Below, piece after piece: positions 1 through 9,700 of a DNA stretch of 64,000 nucleotides. The translations under genes were made by a program, and so were the position numbers. The notes beneath the pieces were generated by a model, which was given only the letters and a program-made list of their open reading frames with translations, made no database searches and had not been told where the DNA came from. This DNA comes from Taudactylus pleione (Eukaryota; Chordata; Amphibia; Anura; Myobatrachidae), in the NCBI GenBank assembly GCA_031769625.1, contig JAUIMM010000003.1:2063001-2127000 (forward strand), read 5' to 3'. Each line of letters begins with the position of its first letter. Position 1 is the stretch's first letter.

Positions 1-10
1 ATCCAGACTG

Positions 11-280
11 GTTCAGTCCAAGTCCGGATCCAGTGCTGTTCAGTCCAAGTCCGGATCCAGTGCTGTTCAGTCCAAGTCCGGATCCAGTGCTGTTCAGTCC
101 AAGTCCGGATCCAGTGCTGTTCAGTCCAAGTCCGGATCCAGTGCTGTTCAGTCCAAGTCCGGATCCAGTGCTGTTCAGTCCAAGTCCGGATCCAGTGCTG
201 TTCAGTCCAAGTCCGGATCCAGTGCTGTTCAGTCCAAGTCCGGATCCAGTGCTGTTCAGTCCAAGTCTGGATCCAGTCCG
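11..280. repeat. 27-bp minisatellite, about 10 copies
   Basis: Ten head-to-tail 27-bp units (11-37, 38-64 and so on), nearly identical until the last copy, then decaying after 280. Each unit holds a GGATCC site. Because 27 is a multiple of three, the array reads as an open frame encoding the repeated nonapeptide LFSPSPDPV (33-359). I see no splice sites, signal peptide or homologous domain, so I treat the ORF as a by-product of the repeat. Confidence 0.9.
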
Positions 281-850
281 GTGTAGTCCAACCTTTGGTC
301 TAATCTGGAGCAGTCGAAATCTGGTACTAGTCGGTTACAGCCCAAGTTTCCCAAAGTAGCTAGAGGTTTCAAGTCTCGTACATTTGTTCGGACCCCGGCA
401 AATTAGTTTGTTCCTATATATATACCCCCCCAGCTTCCTTCTTCTATTCGCTTGCGCATCTCTCACACATGCGAAGAAACTTCATCAAGCCAGCGAGCTT
501 CCAGCATGCGGCACCTTCTCCTATCATACTCTCTGAACCCAGCCTGAATTCACAAAAACCCACCAGAGTGACAGTTGAGCTCTCAAGGGGGAACCACAGA
601 CTGACTGCTTAGTGTAATGCTCCCCCTTATATACCCCAGACTACCACAGCACAACCTGCCTTTTCCCTCCTGCATGGCGAGCCCTAGCATGCACTACCCT
701 ATATTAACAGGAGGTAATTTCCACTGGGTGAGCTCGTGCCACTCCTGTTGCATTCTATGGTGCACTGACTTCTACCACAAGCAATGTAAATAAGCACTTC
801 ATATAATATAATAAATGTTAACATTTATATATACAATTAAATTATTATAA
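281..850. other. Non-coding spacer with TATA-like run
   Basis: No convincing gene. A TATATATATA run at 415-424 follows the decaying minisatellite and is followed by mixed-composition sequence. The order repeat-TATA-GC-richer leader could be the remains of an LTR or other promoter, but no matching second LTR or target duplication is visible. Confidence 0.3.
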
Positions 851-1248
851 AGCTGGCCATACAGCTGCACGATTTCGGGCTGATTGCCCGATTTTCAATG
901 AGTCATAAAATGGATCTTGTGAAAATCGTGTATTATTTTGGTAAGATAAGATCCGATGCGCGCTCCCGCAGCTCCTATAATCGGATCTTATGATCAGATG
1001 TGCAGCCCATATGTTCCACCGTATCGTGTGCAGATCGTTTCGTTTATTTTGTTCATTTGATCCATCGTGCAGCAATTCAAGTCATTTCAATGACTGCTTC
1101 CCTAATGAGCACGTGAGGCACAGGATCGATCATACGACAGATCCTGTGCTAAGAAAAACAACAAACATGCTGCCGGGACTGCCAGGGAGCTCCGGGGAAT
1201 CGTATGATGAATCTGATCTTATGCTGGTCGTGTAGGTGTATGGGCAGT
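851..1248. mobile_element. MITE with AGCTGGCCATACA end
   Basis: The left end AGCTGGCCATACA at 851 has an imperfect inverted partner, TGTATGGGCAGT, ending near 1248. The interior is built of inverted ATCCGATC and GATCGAT-type motifs. Related ends (AGCTGGCCACACA) bound clearer copies at 13365-13683 and 23091-23612. No coding capacity. Confidence 0.55.
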
Positions 1249-1492
1249 ATTAGTCATCCATTCACTGTGTACACATACCATATAATTTAAGTTTATACAT
1301 TTTAACAATTACTATAGTACCCTACAAACTTCCCTCTTGACTACTGAGGTGACTTTACACTATATTACATATAGGAATATTCCCGCACCAAGATTATTAA
1401 ATCAAGAATAATATTAAAGTGAGGATGCTATATAACATATTAGTAATCATTCAGATTTATTTTCCATACATTTGTGGTGCCACCTACTGATT
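1249..1492. other. AT-rich spacer
   Basis: AT-rich unique sequence left of the compound foldback element. No gene, RNA or repeat structure is recognised. Confidence 0.4.
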
Positions 1493-1659
1493 AGAGTGTA
1501 TAGACCAAAACTTTTTCAAGAAGAAAGATAATCAGTTTCCATTGGTGCACTCACATCCTCTCATAACATATATTTAAAAAACAATTTTTATTAGATATAC
1601 CTTTAAAAAAGACCAATATCCTGTGGTCTCAATATATTCAGAGTGCCAAAATCCAACTC

Positions 1660-1660
<1 letters not shown>

Positions 1661-1697
<37 letters not shown>
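1661..1697. repeat. (ATT)n microsatellite
   Basis: Pure ATT trinucleotide run inside the left arm of the foldback element. The right arm has only a short remnant (around 5285). Confidence 0.9.
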
Positions 1698-1912
1698 GAA
1701 AAGAAATATATTATTTTTATACAAATTGTATATCCTTAAATAAGGTTTAACAAGCGAAATATAATCTTAAAATCATAGAGATATAGGGTGTTAAAGAAAA
1801 TAAATTTTATAGCGAATAAAGAGTTATTAAAACCAATGCTGTGTGCTGTTTTTATTTATGAATTTGTAATAATTGAGTCACTGTGTGTGTTTTCAAAATA
1901 TGTATCTTTTAA

Positions 1913-2522
1913 GGTGCATACACACACAACGATGTTTTGAACGATTATTGTTAAACGATATCGTTTAACGATAATCGTTTGAAAAAATCATTCACCAAAC
2001 GATGAACGATTATCGTTCATGCGCGTTCACGTTTGTAGTTTGTCGTTTGTAGTTTGTAGTTCAGTCAGACTTGTCAACTGAACGATTTTCATTAAGGAAA
2101 TATGCAAAAATCGTTTGTAGTTCATAAAAATCATTCATTACACTTTAAAAAATCTGACAGATAATCTGACAGATAATCTGACAGAAAATCGTTCATAAAA
2201 ATCGTACACACACAACGATTTTGTTACCAACAATTTTATGAACGATTTTTATGAACGATTTTCTGTCAGATTATCTGTCAGATTTTTTAACGTGTAATGA
2301 ACGATTTTTATGAACTACAAACGATTTTTGCATATTCCCTTAATGAAAATCGTTCAGTTGACAAGTCTGACTGAACTACAAGCTACAAACTACAAACGTG
2401 AACGCGCATGAACGATAATTGTTCATCATTTGACTCAGAAAGTGAACGATTTTTGCAAACGATTATCGTTAAACGATATCGTTTAACGATAATCATTAAA
2501 AAAATCGTTGTGTGTGTATGCA
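1913..2522. mobile_element. Palindromic MITE, ACACACAACGAT ends
   Basis: Starts GGTGCATACACACACAACG and ends with the inverted AACGATTTTTT-type end followed by GTGTGTATGCA. Almost the whole length folds on itself around about 2220. It contains many direct and inverted copies of AACGATT and of TCTGACAGATAA. No ORF. Short ends and no coding potential fit a hAT-like non-autonomous element, but I could not define a target duplication. Confidence 0.6.
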
Positions 2523-2527
2523 GCTTT

Positions 2528-2840
2528 GCTGCATACACACACAACGATTGAGTTAATGAACGATTTTAGTAAACGATTTTCTACCTTGAAAAAATGAACT
2601 AAAATTGTTTACTAAAGTTGTTCATTTACTATGTTCATTTCAATTTAATGAACGATTTTTATGAACTACAAACGATTTTTGCATATTTTAACTTAATGAA
2701 AATCGTTGAGTTGACAAGTCTGACTGAACTACAAACTACAAACGTGAACGCGCATGAACAATAATCGTTCGTTTGACTCAGAAAGTGAACGATATCGTTT
2801 AACGATAATCGTTCAAAAAATCGTTGTGTGTGTATACACC
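2528..2840. mobile_element. Second AACGAT-type MITE
   Basis: Begins GCATACACACACAACGAT and ends ATCGTTGTGTGTGTATACACC. It shares subterminal blocks with the element immediately to its left but is shorter. The two are practically head to tail. Confidence 0.6.
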
Positions 2841-2845
2841 TTAAT

Positions 2846-3173
2846 GGAGCATACACACGGTCAGATTTGTCAGACTTGTCAGATGAACGACTGAACGATT
2901 TGAACGATTTGAACGATTTCACCAAAGTTTTGAACGATTTGAACGATTGAACGATTTTTGACTGCATTAAAATGAATGGAATCGTCCAAGTCTGACTGCA
3001 AACCCATCAGATGTCAGATATCGTTATCTGACAAACGGGAACGCGCATCGTTGATCGTCCATCGTTCAGGCATGTCAGATATGAACGATTTTCCTTCAGA
3101 TATGAACGACTGAACGATTTTTAAATCGTTATCGTTCATATCTGAAGGAAAAATCTGATCGTGTGTATGCACC
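2846..3173. mobile_element. Third GCATACACAC-type MITE
   Basis: Ends GGAGCATACACACGG and CGTGTGTATGCACC form inverted termini. The interior is dominated by TCAGATTTGTCAGACTTG-like and GAACGATTT repeats. A minus-strand ORF here (2659-2967) is only a reading of the repeated motif. Confidence 0.55.
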
Positions 3174-3269
3174 ATAAGAGATACAAAATTGTCCATTAGA
3201 GGCTGATAGCCAGAGATACAGTAGTTAATTTAAGACTTGGTCGTTGTTAGTCAGTCAGGGCTGCATACT

Positions 3270-3550
3270 TGTGCATTATGCTGTAAAAGGGAGATTTCTT
3301 TTTAGAATTATAACGCTGATTTATATTTCTTCTGTAATATTAAAGCCAGTAACAGCAGCTTCACGTGTGAGCTCTGTTTGCTATTAGTGCTATTAATTAT
3401 TTACATGTATCAGTCATAAACAGGAAGGGGTTTAAAGATAACAGCCCTCTATAGCAGCAAATGCTGGGAGCATTTAATTTAACATCTGTATAGTTTGTTC
3501 ATAGAATACAATAAGCCACTTCTATTATTCTCAAGGAGGAGTGATTTACT
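3270..3550 (+). repeat. 280-bp repeat unit, copy 1
   Basis: Begins TGTGCATTATGCTGTAA and ends at GGAGGAGTGATTTA. The same unit recurs directly at 3842-4120 and inverted at 4137-4412, building the palindromic core of the foldback element. Confidence 0.8.
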
Positions 3551-3560
3551 ACTCCCTATC

Positions 3561-3841
3561 TCACTTAGCTTATATTAACGGTGTACATCAGTGGAAGTCA
3601 GCCACGTATTTAATAAGTTTAAATGCTTCAGATCATGACGAATTGTGCTTCTAACTACGTCCCTCCTTGCAAGGGTTAAGCAGCTCCACAGTCTGCTGTA
3701 CATATCCCTGGGAGTTGCCGGGTGCTGGCTATTGCAATCTCCGTACTGATAGTTTCCTAAGTACAGCATGTCTGTGTGACAAGATCTGCTCATTTCCTCT
3801 ACATTAGTGGTTTAGTCTCTTCACAATATATTTAGTAATAT
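3561..3841. other. Spacer between direct repeat units
   Basis: About 280 bp of sequence not repeated elsewhere in the window, lying between two direct copies of the 280-bp unit. No gene recognised. It may be an original internal segment of the element. Confidence 0.4.
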
Positions 3842-4120
3842 TTGTGCATTATGCTGTAATAGGGAAATTTCTTTTTATTACTATAACGCTGATTTATATT
3901 TCTTCTGTAATATTAAAGCCAGTAACAGCAGCTTCACATGTGAGCTCTGTTGCTATTAGTGCTATTAATTATTTACATGTATCAGTCATAAACAGGAAGG
4001 GGTTTAAAGATAACAGCCCTCTGTAGCAGCAAATGCTGGGAGCATTTAATTTAACATCTGTATAGTTTGTTCATTAAATACAATAAGCCACTTCTATTAT
4101 TCTCAGGGAGGAGTGATTTA
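3842..4120 (+). repeat. 280-bp repeat unit, copy 2
   Basis: Close direct copy of 3270-3550. It carries a 60-codon open frame (3844-4026) containing VILKPVTAASHVSSVAIS. The same frame is open in the inverted copy. The identity follows from duplication and is not independent evidence of coding. Confidence 0.8.
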
Positions 4121-4136
4121 TGGAGTAGTATCTAAT

Positions 4137-4460
4137 ATCACTCCTCCTTGAGAATAATAGAAGTGGCTTATTGTATTCTATGAACAAACTATACAGATGT
4201 TAAATTAAATGCTCCCAGCATTTGCTGCTATAGAGGGCTGTTATCTTTAAACCCCTTCCTGTTTATGACTGATACATGTAAATAATTAATAGCACTAATA
4301 GCAACAGAGCTCACATGTGAAGCTGCTGTTACTGGCTTTAATATTACAGAAGAAATATAAATCAGCGTTATAATTCTAAAAAGAAATCTCCATTTTACAG
4401 CATAAATCACAAGTATGCAGCCCTGACTGGATAACAATGACCAAGTCTTAAATTAACTAT
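4137..4460 (-). repeat. 280-bp repeat unit, inverted copy 3
   Basis: Reverse complement of the unit at 3842-4120, separated from it by a 16-bp spacer, so 3842-4412 is a near-perfect long palindrome. It continues into a block matching 3215-3265 inverted, up to the insertion point of the GC-rich MITE at 4461. Confidence 0.85.
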
Positions 4461-4990
4461 GGGCCTAAATTCAGACCCGCTCGCGAGCGCTGAGCGCTCG
4501 CAAGCGGGTCGATGTTGCCCAAGTGCGCATGCGTACGACGGAGGCTGCTCCGTCGTGCGCATGCGCGACACCCGGATAGCGACGGGGAAGCCGTCGCTCC
4601 AGGTCTCGCACCAAAGGGGGCGTGCTGTCGATGGTGAGTGACAGCACGCCCCCTTTGGTGGGCATGCCGGGGGCGTGGCTGGTCAGACAGAGGCGTTCCC
4701 ATGGGAACGCCTACCGTCTGGGTCTGGCCCCACTGACATCACTAGTGATGTCAGTGGGAGTGTTGCACTCCGGGCTTGCGGAAGACGAGACCCTACCACA
4801 AGCGTCTCGTCGCAAGCCCGATGGTCGCGATGGTCTTGACCATCGCGACCATCTTTTTTGACGCTCGCATAAGCTGTGGGTGGTCACCCACAGCTATGCG
4901 AGCGGCCAGGAGGCCGCTTCAATTTCAGCTAGGACGGCCCTGATTCAGAGCGAGCGCTCTTGTCAGAGCGTCCGGCTTTGAATCAGGCCC
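4461..4990 (+). mobile_element. Chain-of-hairpins MITE, copy A
   Basis: Terminal repeats GGGCCTAAATTCAG and the inverse of TTGAATCAGGCCC bound a 530-bp GC-rich insert. The inverted arm of the host element (around 3220-3235) shows nearly the empty site, and the flanks TAT/TGT suggest a 3-bp target duplication. The insert is a series of hairpins: GACCCGCTCGC stem, CGACGGAGG stem, AAAGGGGGCGTGCTGTC stem, CGTTCCCATGGGAACG, TGACATCACTAGTGATGTCA, GGAGTG-CACTCC, GAGACC stem, GATGGTCGCGATGG stem, and GCTCGCAT...ATGCGAGC. Ends and 3-bp duplications suggest a PIF/Harbinger-like origin. No ORF of significance. Confidence 0.8.
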
Positions 4991-5467
4991 TGTATCTCTG
5001 GCTGCCAGCCTCTAATTGACAATTTTGTATCTCTTAAACTATGCAGTGAATGTTTCTAATTCTAAAAGAGATACATATTTTGATAACACACACAGTGACT
5101 CAATTATAACAAATTCATAAATAAAGACAGCGCACAGCATTGGTTTTAATAACTGTTATTCACTATAAAAAAAAATTTCTTTAACACCCTATATCTCTAT
5201 GATTTTAAGATTATATTTCGCTTGTTAAACCTTATTTAAGGATATACAATTTGTCTAAAAATAAAAAATATATTTATTTTCATATAATAATAATAGAGTG
5301 GGATTTTGGCACTCTGATAATATTGAGACCACAGGATATTGTTTTTTTTAAGGTATACCTAATAATAAAAATTGTTTTTTAAAATATATGTTATGAGAGG
5401 ATGTGAGTGCACCAATGGAAACTGATTATATTTCTTCTTGAAATAGTTTTGGACTTTACACTATATA

Positions 5468-5778
5468 CATACTGTATATGTGAGGTATAATTCATACATT
5501 GTCTCATATATATAATTATATTACCTTAGGTCACCATGTAATTATGCATTTTTATATGTTTCCTAAAACCAAATATGTATAATCAGATTTTATTTTCACT
5601 TTTTCTATTTTTATATATCACCCTTTTCATGAATTACTTCAGTGAATATCTATTTATAATGGTATACATAAACTTCCTGTCAGCTATATGTCAATGTGGG
5701 CTACAAATGTTTATGAGAATTATATAGTTTGGTTATGATTTGCTTTACAAATGTTGTTTATATTGCTATGAAGACTAT
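5468..5778. other. AT-rich flank with diverged duplicate
   Basis: AT-rich, no gene. Its last 70 bp (TTTACAAATGTT region) resemble 6507-6575, on the other side of the next MITE, so the two flanks may be old tandem duplicates. Confidence 0.35.
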
Positions 5779-6295
5779 GGCCCTCATCCAGACCCGCTTA
5801 CAAGTACTATGCGCTCGCAAGCAGGTTGATGATGGGGCACTGCGCACACTCCGCGTGTACAAGCCCTGGAGCGAGTGAGAAATTCACTCGCTCCGGGGCT
5901 CGCTACAAACGGGGCGGTTGTCGATGTTGATCGACAGCTCGCCCTGTTTTGTAGGCGTGGAGGGGGGGTGGCTGGACAAACGGAGGCGTTCCTGAAGGAA
6001 CGCCTGCCTTTTGTGGGCGGCCCTACTGACATCACCAGTGATGTCAGTAGTGAGCTTCTTGCTCTATTAGAGCAGGAAGCTCTCTGGGGCTTGCGGCAGA
6101 TGAGACCCTGCCACAATGGTCTCGTCACAAGCCCGATGGTCGCGACCATCGCGACCATCACCTGGCCGCTTGCAAAAGCTGTGGGTCGTCAACCACAGCT
6201 TAGCGAGTGGCCAGGAGGCCGGCTAAAAAAAAAATAGCGCCCACCCTCATTCAGAGCGAGCGCTCGCTTTTTGCGAGCGGATCTGAATGAGGTCC
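5779..6295 (+). mobile_element. Chain-of-hairpins MITE, copy B
   Basis: Ends GGCCCTCATCCAG and CTGAATGAGGTCC are inverted, flanked by a perfect 3-bp duplication TAT (5776-5778 and 6296-6298). It has the same ordered hairpins as copy A: AACGGGGCGGTTGTCGAT stem, GGCGTTCCTGAAGGAACGCC, TGACATCACCAGTGATGTCA, GAGCTTCTTGCTCT stem, GAGACCCTG stem, and AGCTGTGGGT stem. A right-end hairpin repeats the terminal sequence. Short ORFs on both strands are GC-rich read-through. Confidence 0.85.
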
Positions 6296-6578
6296 TATGT
6301 GTATTTGTAGCTTGTCTTTTTTGAATGCCTACTGTAGCTGTGTTTAATAATCTATTGGTGTATTCATTCTTATAGTTGAAAAGGAGCAGTTATTATTTAC
6401 TCCTATTTGTTTTCATTTTATGAGTTATTTGCATTATGTGCATTTGTGTAGTATTAGTTTGTTTGGTATATTGAATATTGCTGTATTGTGCTGCAATGTG
6501 TATGAGTATTATATAATTTTGCTCAAGATTTGGTTTACAAATGTTCTTTTTATATTACTTTGAAAGCTACGTGTATAC
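6296..6578. other. AT-rich flank
   Basis: No gene. The 3' part resembles 5700-5778 on the opposite side of the inserted MITE. Confidence 0.35.
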
Positions 6579-7490
6579 CAGGGGCGTAAGATCATGCCAG
6601 GTGCCCAGAGGAAAAATACTGTAGATGGTGGTGCCTCCATTCCCTGGTGGCTCCGGGTTGCTCCAGTCCCCCAGTGTCTCTCTAGATGCAGCCAGCACCC
6701 AATGTCTCTCCAGTCAGCACCCCCAGTGTCTCTCCAGCCGGGATGTAGTCCGGTCTAAATCACGACCGCCGGCTTCCAGACACTGTAATCCCGGCGTGGT
6801 ACTAATGACAGGCATGGAAAACTTGAAGCCTGTCATTAACCAGATGCCAGAGGAGCGACACCCGGCATACTGAACGAAGGTAAGTCGGGCACCGGGCACG
6901 GGCAGCCGCAAGGTGGGAGGGTTAGGTTTAGGGCTCCCGGGGGGATTTAGGGTTAGGCACCCCCCCGGGAGGGTTAGGGTTAGGCAAGGGGAAGGGAGGG
7001 TTAGGGGTAGGCACCCCCGGGGAAGGTTAGGGTTAGGCACCCCCCCGGGAGACTTTGGTTTAGGCGGCGGGGAAGGGGAGATTAGGGTTAGGCACTTGGG
7101 GGGAGGTTAGGGTTAGGCACCCCTAAGGGAGGGTTAGGGTAGGGAATTAGGTTAGTGATACTTACCTTAGGACGATCAGGACTTTCACCCTTGCCGGGCA
7201 GCCGCTGTCGGGATTTGAACCGCCGGCCATGCGTCCGGTTGTAATACTTACCACAGCCCTCCAGCCAGCCCCCACTATCTCTCCAACAAGCACCCCACTG
7301 TCTCTCAAGCCAGCCCCCCTCTATCTTTCTAGTCAGTCCTCACTGTCTCTCCTGCCAGTCCCCACTTTCTCTCCAGTCAGCCACCCTCTGTCTCTCCAGT
7401 AGGACCCCACTATCTCCCCTACCAGCCCCAGCGTCTCCCCAGTCAGCACTCCTAGTGTCTCTCCAGCCAGTTCCCCTTTCCCTCCAGATT
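6579..7490 (+). mobile_element. hAT-like element head with 24-bp-type minisatellite
   Basis: The head CAGGGGCGTAAG...CCAGGTGCCCAGAGG matches the head of the complete element at 27186 (CAGTGGCGTTAC...CCAGGTACCCAGAGG). It is followed by degenerate units of the type CCCCCAGTGTCTCTCCAGC, split into 6650-6732 and 7257-7485 by an inserted element. The right end and target duplication were not found. Confidence 0.5.
6733..7256. mobile_element. Inserted element with TTAGGG-type minisatellite
   Basis: GC-rich arms containing CCGGGAT and GCCGGC-type words flank roughly 270 bp (about 6865-7145) of irregular units such as GGTTAGGGTTAGGCACCCC. The insertion separates the CTCTCCAG minisatellite of the host element. 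Similar minisatellite-bearing elements occur at 7700, 12485, 17920, 26330, 61190 and 63065. Open frames over the array are low complexity. Confidence 0.6.
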
Positions 7491-7699
7491 TCTCACTGTA
7501 AATTCCCAGAGAGCAAATGCAGGCAAATACGTTGGCAGATATGCTCTTATCCAGAAAGTAGAACTCCTTATTAATGGAGGGGCAGGTTGCGGCAGGGAAG
7601 GGGAGTTCTCATGTAGTCTGAATACAGAAAGGTGTGCTTCAGCAAATGAGGTCCAATGCAGTCCTGCTGAAACTCACATGGGTGTCAGCCAGTAAAAAG
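7491..7699. other. Unassigned spacer
   Basis: Mixed sequence without recognisable gene or repeat. It may include the unrecognised right part of the hAT-like element. Confidence 0.3.
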
Positions 7700-8250
7700 A
7701 ATAACTGTTGCCGCTGCCGGGATGTAGTTATCAGATCGGTGGACGGCATGCCGCGGGTCTGAATCCTGACCCTGAAAGTCCGACACAAGACTTAAGATAG
7801 GCATTTAAATACTGACGCCTATGTAAATGCTGATGCTGGAATCCAGAAAGACGCCAGCCTGAACTAGGTAAGTCCAGGGCGCCCTTAGCTGTTAGCCATG
7901 GGGGAGGGAGTGTTAGGTTTAGGCAGCGTAGCGGGGTTAGGTTGGGTGGGGGGTGGCTAGGGTTAGGCACCCTTAGGGGGGAGAGTTAGGGACCACTGGG
8001 GAGGTTAGGGTTAGGAACTAAGGGGGGAGGGTTAGGTTTAGGCATGAAAGGGGGAGACTTAGTTTTAGGCACTAATGGGGAGGGTTAGGGTGCAGGGTGG
8101 GGTGGGTTAGGGTTAGGCTACAAGAAGGGAGGGTTAGGGTTAGAGGGAAAAGGGGGAATACCAACCATCGGCGGGTTGCCGCTGTCGGTATTTTGACAGG
8201 AGGCATCCCAACAGCCGGCATTACATACCGATTCCCCACTGCCAGAGGCT
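7700..8250. mobile_element. Element with TTAGGG-type minisatellite, second copy
   Basis: CCGGGATGTAG-type left arm, irregular TTAGGGTTAGGCA-like units from about 7915 to 8145, and a right arm with GCCGCTGTCGG and CAGCCGGCATTA words. Same organisation as 6733-7256. Confidence 0.55.
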
Positions 8251-8638
8251 GGTGCAAATATCTGTGCTGATAATAATTATCAACAGCAACTAAGATAGTT
8301 GCAGTGGTTGATGGTGTTTAAGCACTTAACTGACTAATATTTTTTCCAAAAACCGCTCAGAAATTGTCTGTTTTTTTTAATGACTGAATTAAGTCTAGAA
8401 GATCTATTTAAAACCATCTAACATGATATTATTTTAATTTTAAACACAGTATACCACAAAAATAGAAATTTTTATGGTACACTGCTGTGATGGCCACCAA
8501 CGGCTGTATCATAAATGGCCAATGGTTTTAAACCAACACTAGAATGGTTTAACCATTGATGCTTAAGTTCTGAACAAAATCAATCTTCCGCTGCATTGGA
8601 AAATCAAAAGTAGCGATATTCGGGACTGACTGGGGGAA
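8251..8638. other. Unassigned AT-rich stretch
   Basis: No gene. The words GATGGCCACCAACGG and TGGTTTAAACCA near 8490-8560 resemble parts of the small hAT-like element to the right. Confidence 0.3.
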
Positions 8639-8646
8639 AGAGGCAT

Positions 8647-8713
8647 TAGGGTTGGCCATCGGTGGGCTTACCATTGATGGTTGGTAATCATCGATGGTCG
8701 ATGGCCATCCCTA
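8647..8713. mobile_element. 67-bp hAT-like mini element
   Basis: Inverted ends TAGGGTTGGCCATCG and CGATGGCCATCCCTA, flanked by 8-bp repeats AGAGGCAT (8639-8646) and AGAGGCAG (8714-8721). TAGGG ends plus an 8-bp duplication are hAT hallmarks. It is almost entirely terminal repeat. Confidence 0.65.
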
Positions 8714-8812
8714 AGAGGCAGTATTATGTTTATACAAAGTGGGAGGGACAGGGGCTGCTGTCAGTACTTTTCCCCAGCGGCTGCTTCTCTATGCAGCTGC
8801 CAGGTATAGAGT

Positions 8813-8832
8813 GTGTGTGTGTGTGTGTGTGG
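8813..8832. repeat. (GT)n microsatellite
   Basis: Short uninterrupted GT run. The surrounding 8722-9015 has no gene. Confidence 0.8.
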
Positions 8833-9015
8833 TGGGGGGGCTGGGAGGTCCCTGTGAGATGGGCGACTGCAGGAAGATTATCTTCCAGCAGCCACTCGCT
8901 GGGCGTTTATGACTGGTCACATCTGATGCAACCATGCCAGGCAAGTGGTTAAAAATAATTATGTTAAAAATATGTAATCTCAACTCCCAAGGAGCTTACA
9001 GCCTAGGGCTGGTGA

Positions 9016-9357
9016 CAGGGGCGTATTAAGAGAGGAGGGGGCCTGTGTTCACTCCCCATCTGGGGCCCCCTCCTCTCTCCCTGGCTGCTGTCAGCAAACT
9101 GAGTCTGTGCAGAAAGTTTACTGCGCATGCGCAGGTCACAGGAAAAATGGCACGGCAACCATTGTCCTGATGATTTCCTACTGTGCATGCGTAAATCAAC
9201 CGGGAAAATGGGCACGGCGGCCATTTTCCAGGAGTTTTGTGTAGTACTACTCCATGGGACTTCAGAAAGGTAAGTATGAAAAAAAAAGGATGGGTGTGGG
9301 GTGCGGGCCACCCTGGACCCAGGGGCCCGTGTGCACCTATTTATAAATATGCCCGTG
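9016..9357 (+). mobile_element. hAT MITE, CAGGGGCG family, outer copy
   Basis: Ends CAGGGGCGTATT and AATATGCCCGTG are inverted. The left duplication is GCTGGTGA (9008-9015). Its right partner, GCTGGTGG, becomes visible only when the next element and its duplicated site are removed (GCT at 9358-9360 joins GGTGG at 9701). The interior has GGGGGCC hairpins and a GCGCATGCGC word. Confidence 0.85.
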
Positions 9358-9360
9358 GCT

Positions 9361-9692
9361 CAGTGGTGTATCTATAATGGGTGCAATGTGTGCGGGGCAC
9401 ATGGGCCCCCAGGTCCAGGGTGGCCCTGCACCCATATTTTTTTAAACTTACCTGTCCATGGTCCCACATCGGGTGTCAGCGCTGCTCAGAACACGGGAAA
9501 AGGGCCGCCGCGGCCATTTTTCCAGTGTTCTGCGCATGCGCAGTAGACTCCGGGCACACTCTAGTGGCCGAAGTCTACTAATGCTCTGGTGGCTAGCCAG
9601 CCGCGTCAGTCGGCTCCCGGCCACCAGGGGGAGAGGAGGGGGCCCCGCACAGGAAATGCACACGGGCCCCCTCCTCTGTTTAGACACCCCTG
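9361..9692 (-). mobile_element. hAT MITE, CAGGGGCG family, nested copy
   Basis: Starts CAGTGGTGTATCTATAATGG and ends TAGACACCCCTG, flanked by CCGTGGCT (9353-9360) and CCGTCGCT (9693-9700), an 8-bp duplication with one mismatch. It is inserted into the right terminus of 9016-9357 in the opposite orientation. Related to 15982-16314, 48536-48845 and the fragment 43515-43645. Confidence 0.9.
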
Positions 9693-9700
9693 CCGTCGCT

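Larger units (their letters stand above)
1493..5467. mobile_element. Compound foldback element, about 4 kb
   Basis: Outer arms 1493-1912 and about 5040-5467 are inverted copies of each other. Shared landmarks are the CCAAAAC end, the GTGCACTCACATCCTCTC block, an ATT microsatellite and an AATTCATAAATAAA-type block. Inner arms 3174-3560 and 4137-4460 plus 4991-5035 are also inverted. The structure is expanded by nested insertions: a MITE cluster at 1913-3173 and a GC-rich MITE at 4461-4990. No transposase ORF is present, so the mobilising enzyme is unknown. Confidence 0.65.

Noticed and set aside
33..359. 108-codon ORF of repeated LFSPSPDPV
   Set aside because: Produced by a 27-bp minisatellite whose unit is a multiple of three. 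No independent coding evidence.
3844..4437. 60-69 codon ORF conserved on both strands
   Set aside because: Conservation is explained by recent inverted duplication of the DNA; no support for translation.
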